Assembly (NCBI RefSeq): GCF_002770725.1
Contig: NZ_NQVN01000013.1
Span: 62,001-126,000 of the forward strand
DNA: 64,000 bases
Source of the DNA: Pleomorphomonas carboxyditropha
GTDB lineage: Bacteria; Pseudomonadota; Alphaproteobacteria; Rhizobiales; Pleomorphomonadaceae
Direction of reading: 5' to 3'
Part shown: piece by piece, positions 34,463 to 43,271 of the stretch
How positions within the stretch are numbered: position 1 is the first letter of the stretch
Layout: each line of letters starts with the position of its first letter
The notes under the pieces: model-generated
Seen by the model: only the letters and a program-made list of their open reading frames with translations
The model's database searches: none
Told to the model about the DNA's origin: nothing
Translations under genes and position numbers: made by a program

Positions 34463-34872
34463 CTTTTTTGTCCGTGCAGCCTTTGTTGTTATTTCAATCG
34501 ATTTAATTGCCAGGCGAACAGTTCTGCCTATCCAAGTCCGTCAGTTAATGAGGAATCCCTCCAACCAACCCGCCGTCCGGTCGGCCCCGAATATTTAGAT
34601 GTTTATTGTCATGTTTTCGGAGTCCACCAGGCGTTACGGTCCGTGCGTCCGCCCAACACTTCGATAGGCTTTCACATCATCGCGCCGTCATCAAGAAGTA
34701 GAGTTCCATATACGGCAATATAAACATGCAAATCGAAACGTTACGATGGATCAATCATTCCGTTTTTCGCCTGTAGACCGGTCTTGGGACGGCTTTCAGC
34801 CGCCCGCTTCCGTCCGGCCGACATGGCGGGACGGGGTCCCCCAGCCGGGATGTTGCGCCACCTTCGGCGCTG
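34463..34872. other. Intergenic region upstream of the hydrogenase operon
   Basis: Leftward promoter DNA for the hydrogenase genes should lie in 34463-34750, which is AT-richer than average. TGTTGTTATTT at 34484-34494 is identical to part of the ABC operon 1 promoter region (7479-7489). The rest, up to the stop of the isomerase gene at 34873, shows no coding pattern. An FNR-type site was looked for and not found convincingly. Confidence 0.5.
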
Positions 34873-35355
34873 TCAGCGGTCGCACGCGCCAAGGCTCGCC
34901 GCGTATTTCCGGTCGACGTCCTCGATGGCTTTCACATTCCCTCCCGATGGCCCGTTCGGATCAAACTTTCCGGTGAGGTCGAGGAAGGTCTCGGCGATCA
35001 GCTTGGCGTGCTCGACGCCGACGACGCGGGCGCCCATGGTGATGATCTGGGCGTCGTTGGAAAGCGCGGCCCGCTGGGCGGAATAGACGTCGTGCGTCAG
35101 GGCGGCCCGAATGCCGCGCACCTTGTTGGCGCTGATGCAGACGCCGATGCCGGTTCCGCAGATGAGGATGGCCCGGTCGTAGGTGCCGTCCAGCACGCCC
35201 GTCGCGACGCGGTCGGCAAGATTGGCGTAGAAGGGGTCAGCGACATTGCCGGTACGCGACACTTCGAACACGTCGAAGCGCGTCTTGAGATGCTCGGCCA
35301 GCACATGGGCCAGCCCTTCCCCGGCACTGTCACCGGCCACCGCCACCTTGATCAT
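34873..35355 (-). CDS. RpiB/LacAB-family sugar-phosphate isomerase (EryI/DerI-like candidate)
   Basis: This 160-residue cytoplasmic isomerase has the family opening [20 protein letters not shown], the phosphate-binding and catalytic loop [20 protein letters not shown] (Cys near residue 70) and late His/Arg contacts. RpiB proteins interconvert ribose and ribulose 5-phosphates. EryI of Brucella and DerI of mycobacteria belong to the same fold and turn erythrulose 4-phosphate into erythrose 4-phosphate. Location between polyol catabolic genes and a divergent transketolase favours the C4 reaction here. The start is fixed by GAGAGGAAAG before the ATG; eight more in-frame codons upstream look non-coding. 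Confidence 0.82.
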   Translation of the reverse strand: MIKVAVAGDSAGEGLAHVLAEHLKTRFDVFEVSRTGNVADPFYANLADRVATGVLDGTYDRAILICGTGIGVCISANKVRGIRAALTHDVYSAQRAALSNDAQIITMGARVVGVEHAKLIAETFLDLTGKFDPNGPSGGNVKAIEDVDRKYAASLGACDR

Positions 35356-35500
35356 GCTTTCCTCTCCGCGTGTTGGCACCCGTCTGCGCCGGTCGGGCCT
35401 TATGGCCTCTGCCGCGTGGATGTGAACTCACCCGGCGCGTCTCCCGGCGGGGACGATCAGAGTCTCATCATTCTGTGCGTCTCGGGGCTTTCTGGGCGGA

Positions 35501-35607
35501 ACATAACACCGTAACAGGCAAAATCAACCTATTTGTGTTGGTTTGATAACTTATGTTGATATTTTTGTGCCTTTGCGCTAGGAACTGTCTCAAACAGGAG
35601 AGGCATC
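35501..35607 (+). promoter_or_regulatory. Divergent promoter region of isomerase and transketolase genes
   Basis: The AT-rich stretch 35515-35580 contains ACCGTAACA at 35508-35516, the same nine bases found at the core of both ABC promoters (7508-7516 and 23533-23541). TTGATAACTTATGTTGAT follows. CAGGAGAGG, ending six bases before the ATG, is the transketolase ribosome site. Clear -35 and -10 boxes cannot be assigned with certainty. Confidence 0.5.
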
Positions 35608-37644
35608 ATGTCGACCACGTCTCAATGGATCATGGAAAAGGCCACGCGTGCCCCGATCGATTTCCAGCTCGCCAATTGCATCCGGGCGCTCGCCATCGAC
35701 GCCGTCGAAGCGGCCAATTCCGGGCATCCCGGCGCGCCGCTCGGCATGGCGGACGCCGCCACGGTGCTGTTCGCACGCCATTTGAAGTTCGACGCCGCCC
35801 ATCCCGACTGGCCCGACCGCGACCGGTTCGTGCTGTCCAACGGCCATGCCTCGGCGCTGCTTTACGCGATGCTCTATCTCACCGGCTATGAGGATATGAC
35901 CATCGATCATATCAAGGCCTTCCGCCAATGGGGATCCAGGGCGGCCGGCCATCCGGAATACGGCCATGCCAGGGGCATCGAGACCACCACCGGCCCGCTC
36001 GGCCAGGGCATCGCCGGGGCGGTCGGCATGGCATTGGCGGAACGGCGCCTGGCCGACGAATTCGGCGCCGACCTCGTCGATCACCACATCTTCGCGCTGT
36101 GCGGCGACGGCTGCCTCGAGGAAGGCATCAGCCAGGAGGCCGCCTCGCTGGCCGGCCATCTCGGCCTCGGCAAGCTGATCGTCCTTTACGACGACAACGG
36201 CATCACCATCGACGGCTCCACGACGATCAGCTTCTCCGAAGACGTTCCCGCCCGCTTCCGCGCCTGCGGCTGGCACGTCCAGGCCTGCGACGGGCACAAC
36301 GTGGCTGCCCTCGACCAGGCGATCGCCGCCGCCAAGGCCGCCACCACCCGTCCGTCGCTGATCGCCATGCGCACGGTGATCGGCTTCGGCTCGCCCAACA
36401 AGGCGGGCAAGGAATCCTCGCACGGCGCGCCGCTCGGCGCCGTCGAGGCGGCCGCCACCAAGGCGGCGCTCGGCTGGACCGCCGCCCCGTTCGAGATTCC
36501 CGGCGAGCTGCTCGCCCGCTGGCGCGAGATCGGCGGCCGCGGCATGACGGCGCGCAAGGCCTGGCAGGAGCGCCTGGCGGCCCGGCCGGCCGATGTTCGG
36601 GCGGAGTTCGAGCGGCGGATGGGCGGCGCGCTGCCCGCCGGTTATCCGGACGCCGTCGAGGCGCTCAAGCGCGACCTGTTCGCCAAGCCGCAGAAGGTGG
36701 CGACGCGCCGCGCCAGCCAGATCGCCCTCGAGGCGATCACCGCCGCGGTGCCGGAAATGATCGGCGGCTCGGCCGATCTCACCGGCTCCAACCTCACCCG
36801 CGTCAAGGCGGTGGACAGCCAGTTCACCCGCTCGCAGTCCGGCCGCTATGTCGGCTACGGCGTGCGCGAGTTCGCCATGGGCGCCGTCATGAACGGCATG
36901 GCCGCCCACGGCGGCCTCATTCCCTATGGCGGCACCTTCCTGGTGTTCTCCGATTATGCGCGCGGCGCCATCCGCCTGTCGGCGCTGATGCGCGTCGGCA
37001 CCATCTACGTGATGACCCACGATTCGATCGGCCTCGGCGAGGATGGCCCCACGCACCAGCCGGTGGAACATCTGGCCTCGCTGCGCGCCCTGCCGCGCCT
37101 CCTGGTATTCCGGCCGGCCGACGTGGTCGAGACGCTCGAATGCTGGGACGTCGCCGTGCGCAACCGCCATCGGCCGTCGCTGCTCGCCCTGTCGCGGCAG
37201 GCGGTGCCGCAACTGCGCGGCGGCGAAGGAGAAGACCCCGCCGGGAATCGCGCCGGCCTCGGCGCCTATGTCATCCGCAGCTTCGGCGGCGACAAGCGGG
37301 ACGTGACGCTGCTCGCCACCGGCACCGAGGTGTCGCTGGCGGTCGAGGCGGCGGAAGCGCTGGCAAAGGACGGCCTGGCGGTGGCCGTGGTGTCGATGCC
37401 GTGCTGGGAGCTGTTCGAGGAGCAGCCGAAGGCCTATCGGCAGCAGGTGCTCGGCGCGGCGCCGCGCCTTGCCGTGGAGGCCGCCGGCAAGTTCGGCTGG
37501 ACGCGCTACGTCGAGAGCGAGGACGACGTCGTCGGCCTCGACGACTTCGGGGCGTCGGCGCCGGCCGAGCGGCTCTACGCCGAGTTCGGCATCACCCGCG
37601 AGGCCATCGTCGCCAAGGCGAAGGCCCTGGCGGGGCGCGCCTGA
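35608..37644 (+). CDS. tkt: Transketolase
   Basis: This 678-residue thiamine-diphosphate enzyme moves two-carbon units between sugar phosphates. Conserved segments include AVEAANSGHPGAPLGMADAA near residue 35, the thiamine-binding pattern GDGCLEEGISQEAASLAGHL...YDDN near residue 170, and ETTTGPLGQG. The second half has the pyrimidine domain FAMGAVMNGMAAHG and THDSIGLGEDGPTHQPVEHL. It uses erythrose 4-phosphate with xylulose 5-phosphate to give fructose 6-phosphate and glyceraldehyde 3-phosphate. The gene is divergent from the RpiB-type isomerase and shares promoter sequence with the ABC operons, so it looks like a pathway-dedicated copy rather than the housekeeping one; that is inference. Confidence 0.95.
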   Translation: MSTTSQWIMEKATRAPIDFQLANCIRALAIDAVEAANSGHPGAPLGMADAATVLFARHLKFDAAHPDWPDRDRFVLSNGHASALLYAMLYLTGYEDMTIDHIKAFRQWGSRAAGHPEYGHARGIETTTGPLGQGIAGAVGMALAERRLADEFGADLVDHHIFALCGDGCLEEGISQEAASLAGHLGLGKLIVLYDDNGITIDGSTTISFSEDVPARFRACGWHVQACDGHNVAALDQAIAAAKAATTRPSLIAMRTVIGFGSPNKAGKESSHGAPLGAVEAAATKAALGWTAAPFEIPGELLARWREIGGRGMTARKAWQERLAARPADVRAEFERRMGGALPAGYPDAVEALKRDLFAKPQKVATRRASQIALEAITAAVPEMIGGSADLTGSNLTRVKAVDSQFTRSQSGRYVGYGVREFAMGAVMNGMAAHGGLIPYGGTFLVFSDYARGAIRLSALMRVGTIYVMTHDSIGLGEDGPTHQPVEHLASLRALPRLLVFRPADVVETLECWDVAVRNRHRPSLLALSRQAVPQLRGGEGEDPAGNRAGLGAYVIRSFGGDKRDVTLLATGTEVSLAVEAAEALAKDGLAVAVVSMPCWELFEEQPKAYRQQVLGAAPRLAVEAAGKFGWTRYVESEDDVVGLDDFGASAPAERLYAEFGITREAIVAKAKALAGRA

Positions 37645-37740
37645 CGGCGGTCCTCGATAGCGGAGGTTAGCCGGCGTAGGTTTTGGGTCCTCGACCGCTC
37701 CGGCGCCTCCGATCAACGGGCGGCCTCCTCCCGCCCGATC

Positions 37741-37780
37741 GGAGCCGTGCCGGAAGCTCTCCCGATCCGGCACGGCCTCC
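37741..37780 (+). terminator. Transketolase terminator hairpin
   Basis: GGAGCCGTGCCGG (37741-37753) pairs with CCGGCACGGCCTCC (37767-37780), with one bulged base and a 13-base loop. A pyrimidine-rich tail (GGCTTTCCTT) follows, about 100 bases past the transketolase stop. Confidence 0.6.
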
Positions 37781-37834
37781 GGCTTTCCTTGCGGGCCGGC
37801 CGCAAGGCGCCGGAACGCCGTACCTCCCGCAGAA

Positions 37835-38284
37835 ATGCCGCAAACGCCGCGTATCGACCTTGTCGACGATGACAAGGGCCATACGATGAATCTGCATGCG
37901 CGCAACATCGAGCCGGACCTCGGCCCGCTGCTCGACCTGACCGACGACCTGCCGGATCAGGATGCCTCGGGATACGGCAAGACCGAACCTCGCCTCGAGG
38001 CCGACGACCGGAAAAAGCCCGGCCTGGCGTTCGGCCCGATGGACCGGATCGGCCCGGAGAGCCCCTTGCCCGCCGATAAACCCTCGCGGCGGGACAGCGT
38101 TGCGGCAGCGCCATCCGGCTCCGCCCTGCTGACGGCATGGGGCGGCTTCTGGCGCGCCGTCGTCATCGGCATCGTCTCGGGCACGGTGGGCGGCGTGGTC
38201 GGCGCCTTCACCCTGGTCTGGCTCACCGGCGCGGGATGGAGCGTCTTTGCCAAGCTGCTCGTCGACGCGATCGGCCATCTCTGA
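37835..38284 (+). CDS. Hypothetical membrane-anchored protein
   Basis: This 149-residue frame has a charged, Asp-rich N-terminal half (EPDLGPLLDLTDDLPDQD) and one C-terminal membrane segment, AVVIGIVSGTVGGVVGAFTL. The membrane part suggests a small tail-anchored protein. The start may be ATG 37835 or ATG 37886 (MNLHARN); neither has a strong ribosome site. It converges on the chrA gene with a gap of only three bases. Family not recognised. Composition and a clear hydrophobic helix make it a probable real gene. Confidence 0.5.
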   Translation: MPQTPRIDLVDDDKGHTMNLHARNIEPDLGPLLDLTDDLPDQDASGYGKTEPRLEADDRKKPGLAFGPMDRIGPESPLPADKPSRRDSVAAAPSGSALLTAWGGFWRAVVIGIVSGTVGGVVGAFTLVWLTGAGWSVFAKLLVDAIGHL

Positions 38285-38287
38285 CGC

Positions 38288-39505
38288 TCAGCCAAGCAGC
38301 ATCAGGCCGACGCCGCCCGCCGCCGACAGAACGACGACGAGCCATGGCGGCGCCTTTCCCACCGTGAGCGCCACGAAACCGGCGAGCGCCAGGGCGAAGT
38401 CGCGCGGACCGGCGACCGCGCTGGTGAAGACCGGGGAATAGAGGGCGGCGCCCAGCACACCGACGACGGCGGCATTTGCGCCCCGCATCAAGGATCGGGC
38501 GGCGGCCCCGCTACGGAACCGGTCCCAGAACGGCAGAACGCCGACGAGCACCAGAAAGCCCGGAAGAAAGATCGCCAGCAGGGCAAGTCCGGCGCCGGTG
38601 ACGCCGTTCGGCCCGGGCGCCAGTATCGCCCCGAGATAGGCGGCGAAGGTGAAAAGCGGTCCCGGCACGGCCTGGGCCGCGCCGTAGCCGGCGAGAAAAG
38701 CGTCGTGCGTCACCCAGCCGCCTTGCACCACTTCGGCATCGAGCAGCGGCAGCACGACATGGCCGCCGCCAAAGACGAGCGCTCCCGCCCGATAAAAGCG
38801 ATCGACGACGGCGAGCGCCGGCGACTGTCCGGCCAAAAGCGGCAACAAGACCAGCAGAGCGAAAAAGACGACGAGGACGCCGACGGCCATCCATCGGGAG
38901 ACCGGAACGGCGACGTGACCGCCGGTCGGCCTGGCCTCCCCTCGGCCGAGGGCCAGCCCGGCCATTGCGCCCAAGGCAATCGCCGCCAACATGCCGAGGC
39001 CGCCCGGCGCAAAGGCCAGCAGGATAACGGCGGCAACGGCGATCGCCGCGCGCTCACGGTCGGGGCACAGGTTTCCTGCCATGCCCCAGACCGCCTGCGC
39101 CACGATGGCGACGGCGACGATCTTCAGGCCATGCAGGGCGCCGGTTCCAACCGGCCCGCCGATCGCCGGCGCGGCCAGCGCGAAAGCCAGCAGGATCAGC
39201 GCCGACGGCAGGGTGAACGCCAGGAAGGCGGCGAAGGCGCCCAGCCAGCCGGCCCGCATCATGCCCAGGGCGAAACCGACCTGGCTGGAGGTCGGCCCCG
39301 GCAGGAACTGGCAGAGCGCCACGAGATCGACATAGGCATGGTCGTCCAGCCAGCGCCGGCGAACCACCAGTTCCTCGCGGAAATAGCCCAGATGGGCGAT
39401 GGGACCGCCGAAGGAGGTCAGGCCCAGCTTGAGGAAGGCGGCAAACACCTCGACGGCATTTCCGCGCATCCCTTGTTCGCCGGAGCCAACACCCTGATTT
39501 GCCAT
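38288..39505 (-). CDS. chrA: Chromate transporter ChrA, two-domain
   Basis: This membrane protein of about 405 residues has two homologous CHR domains in inverted repeat arrangement, the long-chain form. Domain one has GLTSFGGPIAHLGYFREELV and FLPGPTSSQVGFALG. Domain two has GALVFGGGHVVLPLLDAEVV and AVPGPLFTFAAYLG. These are the paired GG and PGP motifs of chromate efflux proteins. Members export chromate and give resistance, though many are of unproven substrate. MANQGV (39505) is used as the start; MRGNAVEVF (39469) matches better where homology begins. Not in an operon; converges with the small membrane protein gene. Confidence 0.9.
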   Translation of the reverse strand: MANQGVGSGEQGMRGNAVEVFAAFLKLGLTSFGGPIAHLGYFREELVVRRRWLDDHAYVDLVALCQFLPGPTSSQVGFALGMMRAGWLGAFAAFLAFTLPSALILLAFALAAPAIGGPVGTGALHGLKIVAVAIVAQAVWGMAGNLCPDRERAAIAVAAVILLAFAPGGLGMLAAIALGAMAGLALGRGEARPTGGHVAVPVSRWMAVGVLVVFFALLVLLPLLAGQSPALAVVDRFYRAGALVFGGGHVVLPLLDAEVVQGGWVTHDAFLAGYGAAQAVPGPLFTFAAYLGAILAPGPNGVTGAGLALLAIFLPGFLVLVGVLPFWDRFRSGAAARSLMRGANAAVVGVLGAALYSPVFTSAVAGPRDFALALAGFVALTVGKAPPWLVVVLSAAGGVGLMLLG

Positions 39506-39638
39506 CGGCCGCCACCCCGCGCTGCCCATTCCCGCAGAGTGTCATGGTGGCGGCGTATGACAAGCCGGTGACAAAAGGCATTGCAGGCGATATCGGCGGC
39601 GCCCACAGCCGACGACAGTATGGTCCGATGCCCGGACC

Positions 39639-40823
39639 TTAGGGCGCCGGGGCGGGTGGCTCGGCCGACGCCGTGTCGACCCTGGCGATGACCGACATGC
39701 CCGGCCGCAGCCGCTCGGCCAGCGGCTGCCCTTCCAGCAGGCGGATGCGGACGGGGATGCGCTGCACCACCTTGGTGAAGTTGCCGCTGGCGTTGTCGGC
39801 CTTGAGCACGCTGAATTCCGAGCCGGCGGCGGGGGCCAGCTCCTCGACGGTGCCGCGCAGGGCGGCGCCGTCGAGACCGTCGACCTCGATGGTCGCCGGC
39901 TGTCCCACCCGCATACGGGCGGTCTGCGTTTCCTTGTAGTTGGCGACGATCCAGCGGGCCGGCGGCACCAGGAACATCAACTGGGTGCCGGCCGTGACGT
40001 ATTGCCCCATCCTGACCGAGCTTTCGCTGATCTGGCCGTCGGTCGGCGCGGTGATCACCGTGTTGCCGAGATTGATGCGCGCCAGATCGACGGCCGCCTC
40101 GGCGGCGCGCACCTGCGCCGCCAGTCCCGAGCGCGACACGTCGGCGGCCCGCACCTGGGCGTCGGCCAGGCTGACGTTGGCCTCGGCGGCCGCGACGCCC
40201 GCCTGGGCGACCTTGAGGTTGGCCACGGCGCCATCGAGGTCGGTCTCGGCCCGGATGCCTTTCTGGGTCAGGGAACTGACGCGCTCGTAGGTGGCCTTCA
40301 CCTGGGCGAGCTGGGCCGTCGCCTGATCGAGGGCGGCCTTGCGGACGGCGACGGTGGCGACGGTCTGCGCCATCGTCTGGTCAACGTTGGCGAGCGAGGC
40401 CCTGGCGATATCGAGCTGCGCTTCGGCCTGCTCCAGTTGCTGGCGGTAGATGCGGTCGTCGACCTTGACCAGCGGCTCCCCGGCCTTGACGAACTGGAAG
40501 TCGCGCACCGGCACCTCCGTCACGTAGCCGCTGACCTGGGAGGACAGCGTCGTCACCTGGCCGCGCACGTAGCTGTTTTCCGTCACCTCGACGGTGCCGG
40601 CGAACGGCCAGAGGTGCCAGGCCCACAGGACGGCCGCCGCGCCGGCGAGCGCCACCAGCAGCATGGCGACGACGGTGACGGTGCCGGCCGTGGCCACCTT
40701 GGGCGGCGGCGCGGGCCGCTGTGGAGGCGCCGCGTCGGTGGTTTCGGTGTCCATGCTGCGGCGGGCGTGGGCGGCGACCGTGGTGGTCGATTCCGGCGAG
40801 GGCGGACGGACGGTCTGGTTCAT
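39639..40823 (-). CDS. HlyD/EmrA-family membrane fusion protein
   Basis: This 394-residue periplasmic adaptor has a cytoplasmic tail of about 45 residues and one membrane helix (VTVVAMLLVALAGAAAVLWA). A biotinyl-lipoyl-like half (GQVTTLSSQVSGYVTEVPV) and a long coiled-coil hairpin (about residues 125-240) follow, then the second lipoyl half and beta-barrel (PTDGQISESSVRMGQYVTAG). It links the MFS pump encoded upstream to an outer-membrane channel. Its ATG overlaps the stop of the pump gene by four bases. No outer-membrane TolC gene is nearby. Confidence 0.92.
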   Translation of the reverse strand: MNQTVRPPSPESTTTVAAHARRSMDTETTDAAPPQRPAPPPKVATAGTVTVVAMLLVALAGAAAVLWAWHLWPFAGTVEVTENSYVRGQVTTLSSQVSGYVTEVPVRDFQFVKAGEPLVKVDDRIYRQQLEQAEAQLDIARASLANVDQTMAQTVATVAVRKAALDQATAQLAQVKATYERVSSLTQKGIRAETDLDGAVANLKVAQAGVAAAEANVSLADAQVRAADVSRSGLAAQVRAAEAAVDLARINLGNTVITAPTDGQISESSVRMGQYVTAGTQLMFLVPPARWIVANYKETQTARMRVGQPATIEVDGLDGAALRGTVEELAPAAGSEFSVLKADNASGNFTKVVQRIPVRIRLLEGQPLAERLRPGMSVIARVDTASAEPPAPAP

Positions 40824-42523
40824 TGCGGATGGGTCCTGAGTTTGCGTGACCGCCTGTAACGGGCGACGGACAGGCGGCGGCGGGTCAGCCGGCCGGCCCT
40901 TTCGACGCCGCCCGTCAGCACGCGGAAGATGTCGCTGGCGAAGGTCCAGAACAGGAAGCCGAAGGCGATCAGGCTATTGAGCAGCGAGGCGTCGTTGTAG
41001 GCGCGGACGTTGGCCTCGCGCGTGGCGACCTGGGCGAGCAGCGCCCGCGCCTGGATGTCGCGCCGCGCCGGATCGACGATCGTCTTGGCGTAAGCGCCCT
41101 GGTAGAGCTTGATCCGTTGCGTCACCTGGGGATCGGCCGGATCGAGCCCGGCGGTGATGACCGCCGAATACTCGTGCTCGCGGTAGAGCTGATAGGTGCC
41201 GAGCACCGCCGGCCCGGCAAGGCCGCCGATGCCCTGCGACAGGCTGAACAGCACCGAGAAGGTGACGATGTGATCGGTGCCGCGCGCCAGCGCCTTGGTA
41301 ATTCCCATCAGCAACAGCGGCCCCATGAACATGCCGGTGGCGAGCGAGATCATCAACTGGCTGAGGTAGACGTCATGCGGCCGGGTGAGATTGGTGGCGC
41401 TGTGCTCGAGGTAGCTGCCGGCGATCACCAGGGCGATCGACACGCCGAGGATCGCCAGTATCCGCTTGGGGCCGAACATCAGCGCCGAGATCACCGCGCC
41501 GGCGATGGTGGCGGCGAAGATGACGGCATAGAGCGGCTGCAACTGGTCCGGTCCCATGCCGAGCGTCCGGAGCAGGCCCGGCGCCGTATAGCTCTGCTCG
41601 GACAGCAGGAAGCGCATGCCGATCGCCCCCATGCCGAAGCGGAAGGCGTCGCTGGTGCCGAGCCAGCGCGTCATCACCAGGGGGTGGGCCCGGTGGTGCT
41701 CGATCAGCACGGCCACCGTCGCCATCGCCATGGCGGCAATCACCGCGTAGGCCATCCACGGATTGTCCTCCCACCACTCGTAGCGCATCTGGGCGAACAC
41801 GGCGCCGATGAGGGCGATGGCCGGCGCCAGCAGGGCGAAGGCGAGAAAGTCGAGCGGCTCGAAGACCCGGATGCGGATGCCCTGCGGCAATTTGACGATG
41901 ACGATCGCCGCGAGGCTGAGGAGCGCCATGCCGAGCTCGAGCCGGTAGATCTCCCGGAAATCGCCGGTGCTGGCCAGCCACGGCGACAGCACCCAGGCGA
42001 GCGGCGTCATCGCCTGCATCAGCCCCAGGGCGAGGCAGAGGGCGCGGCCGAGATGCTTCAGCGGAAAGGCCTGCATCAGATAGAACATGCCGAGCGCGCT
42101 CATCGGCGCGGCGGCGAAGCCGGCGACGGCGCGCAGCAGCAGCGCCGTCGGATAATCGGCGATGACGAGGTGCAGGACGCAGATGACGACGTAGGCGGCG
42201 ATGCCGGCCTCGGCGAAGTGGCGGATGCCGAACCTCTGCCGGCACTTGAAGAGCACCAGGTTGGCCGAGGCGTTGAACATGACGTAGACGGCCGACAGCC
42301 ACGCCGCCTCCGACTGGGTCAGGCCGAGATGCCCCTGGATGTTCTGCAGGTTGGCGGCGACCAGGCCGGTGCCGAGGCCGCTGGTCGGAATGACCAGCAG
42401 CCCGACCAGGCCATAGGCGAGGCGGCGCCCGGGAGAGTGCTTGACGAAGGCGGGCGAGCCGGGAATGCGGGGGCGTTCCTCGGGGTCCCAGTCGGGCAGC
42501 GGATCGAGCGGCTGCTGGGTCAT
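40820..42523 (-). CDS. MFS multidrug efflux transporter, EmrB/DHA2-like
   Basis: This 567-residue protein has about 14 membrane helices. The N-terminal half carries GLGTGLVAANLQNIQGHLGL and SEAAWLSAVYVMFNASANLV, and an Arg-containing motif A equivalent follows helix 2. A soluble loop of about 50 residues (DPRRDIQARALLAQVATREA) precedes the last helix, as in EmrB-type pumps. It probably exports drugs or fatty acids using the proton gradient, together with the HlyD-type partner. The order regulator, pump, adaptor, with four-base overlaps at both joints, indicates one coupled transcript. Confidence 0.9.
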   Translation of the reverse strand: MTQQPLDPLPDWDPEERPRIPGSPAFVKHSPGRRLAYGLVGLLVIPTSGLGTGLVAANLQNIQGHLGLTQSEAAWLSAVYVMFNASANLVLFKCRQRFGIRHFAEAGIAAYVVICVLHLVIADYPTALLLRAVAGFAAAPMSALGMFYLMQAFPLKHLGRALCLALGLMQAMTPLAWVLSPWLASTGDFREIYRLELGMALLSLAAIVIVKLPQGIRIRVFEPLDFLAFALLAPAIALIGAVFAQMRYEWWEDNPWMAYAVIAAMAMATVAVLIEHHRAHPLVMTRWLGTSDAFRFGMGAIGMRFLLSEQSYTAPGLLRTLGMGPDQLQPLYAVIFAATIAGAVISALMFGPKRILAILGVSIALVIAGSYLEHSATNLTRPHDVYLSQLMISLATGMFMGPLLLMGITKALARGTDHIVTFSVLFSLSQGIGGLAGPAVLGTYQLYREHEYSAVITAGLDPADPQVTQRIKLYQGAYAKTIVDPARRDIQARALLAQVATREANVRAYNDASLLNSLIAFGFLFWTFASDIFRVLTGGVERAGRLTRRRLSVARYRRSRKLRTHPQ

Positions 42524-43098
42524 GCCGGCACCGCGGGGCCGACGGCCGTACGCGGCCGCAGGCCTTCGACCATCAGCTCGAAGATGCGCAGGCTGAGCCT
42601 GGCCTGCTCGTCGGCCGAGCGGCCGCGCAAGGCCGAGCCGAGCATGCTGACCAGCAGCGTGACGTCCTCGACCTGGATGTCGGAACGGCAGGTGCCGGCC
42701 TCGACGGCGCGAAAGATCAGCGGCGAGAATATCTGATGGAAGCGCTCGCGCACCCGCCGGACCTCCGGCGCATGTCGGTCGAGCACGCGCCAGTAGTCGA
42801 CCAGCGACGAGCGGGAATGGATACGCTCGGCATGGAAGCGCAGCAGCACGAAGAAGGCGTCGTCGCGGTCGCCGAGCTCGACCGCCTTGGCGGCGGTTTC
42901 CTCGAGACCCCGTTCGAGGAGAGCGACGATCAGGTGGTGGCGGTCCGGGAAGTGGCGGTAAAGCGTCGCCCGCCCGACGCCCGCCTGCCGGCAGACGAGA
43001 TCGAGCGGCACGGTGATGCCGTGGTTGGCGAAGACGAGATCGGCGGCCTCGAGGATAACCGAACGGTTTTCCTCGGCGTCTCTTCTGAGTTTTGACAT
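42520..43098 (-). CDS. TetR-family repressor of the efflux operon
   Basis: This 192-residue regulator starts at MSKLRRDAEENRSVILEAAD. The helix-turn-helix is PLDLVCRQAGVGRATLYRHF (about residues 30-50), and the C-terminal domain is of the SbtR/TetR_C type. GGAAG precedes the ATG. It is the first gene of the operon with the MFS pump and its adaptor, so autoregulation is likely, and palindromes at 43112-43131 and 43250-43271 are plausible operators. The frame continues 18 codons upstream through the operator, which is not expected to be translated. Confidence 0.9.
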   Translation of the reverse strand: MSKLRRDAEENRSVILEAADLVFANHGITVPLDLVCRQAGVGRATLYRHFPDRHHLIVALLERGLEETAAKAVELGDRDDAFFVLLRFHAERIHSRSSLVDYWRVLDRHAPEVRRVRERFHQIFSPLIFRAVEAGTCRSDIQVEDVTLLVSMLGSALRGRSADEQARLSLRIFELMVEGLRPRTAVGPAVPA

Positions 43099-43111
43099 GG
43101 CTTCCAAATCG

Positions 43112-43131
43112 GACAAAAACGTCCGTTTGTC
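43112..43131 (-). promoter_or_regulatory. TetR operator candidate 1 with overlapping -35 box
   Basis: GACAAAAACGTCCGTTTGTC has matching ends GACAAA/TTTGTC. It sits 14 bases before the regulator's ATG and covers TTGACA on the minus strand, a position suited to repression. Confidence 0.6.
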
Positions 43132-43249
43132 AACGTGCCGAAGGCTCACCAAGGCGAGAACGGTGATGACAATCGGGTGATACGAGGTAGTGGAGCGTTT
43201 GCGGCTACGCGCTTCTGCCGACTCTCAAGTCTGGGCCGTAACATAAACG

Positions 43250-43271
43250 GACAAAAACGTTCGATTTTGTC
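43250..43271. promoter_or_regulatory. TetR operator candidate 2
   Basis: GACAAAAACGTTCGATTTTGTC has perfect 7-base arms (GACAAAA/TTTTGTC) around eight bases. It shares GGACAAAAACGT with candidate 1. It is 140 bases away from candidate 1 and lies closer to the sigma factor operon on the other side. Confidence 0.6.

Noticed and set aside
35590-37908. A 772-codon minus-strand frame opposite transketolase
   Set aside because: The plus strand encodes a complete transketolase with thiamine-binding motifs.
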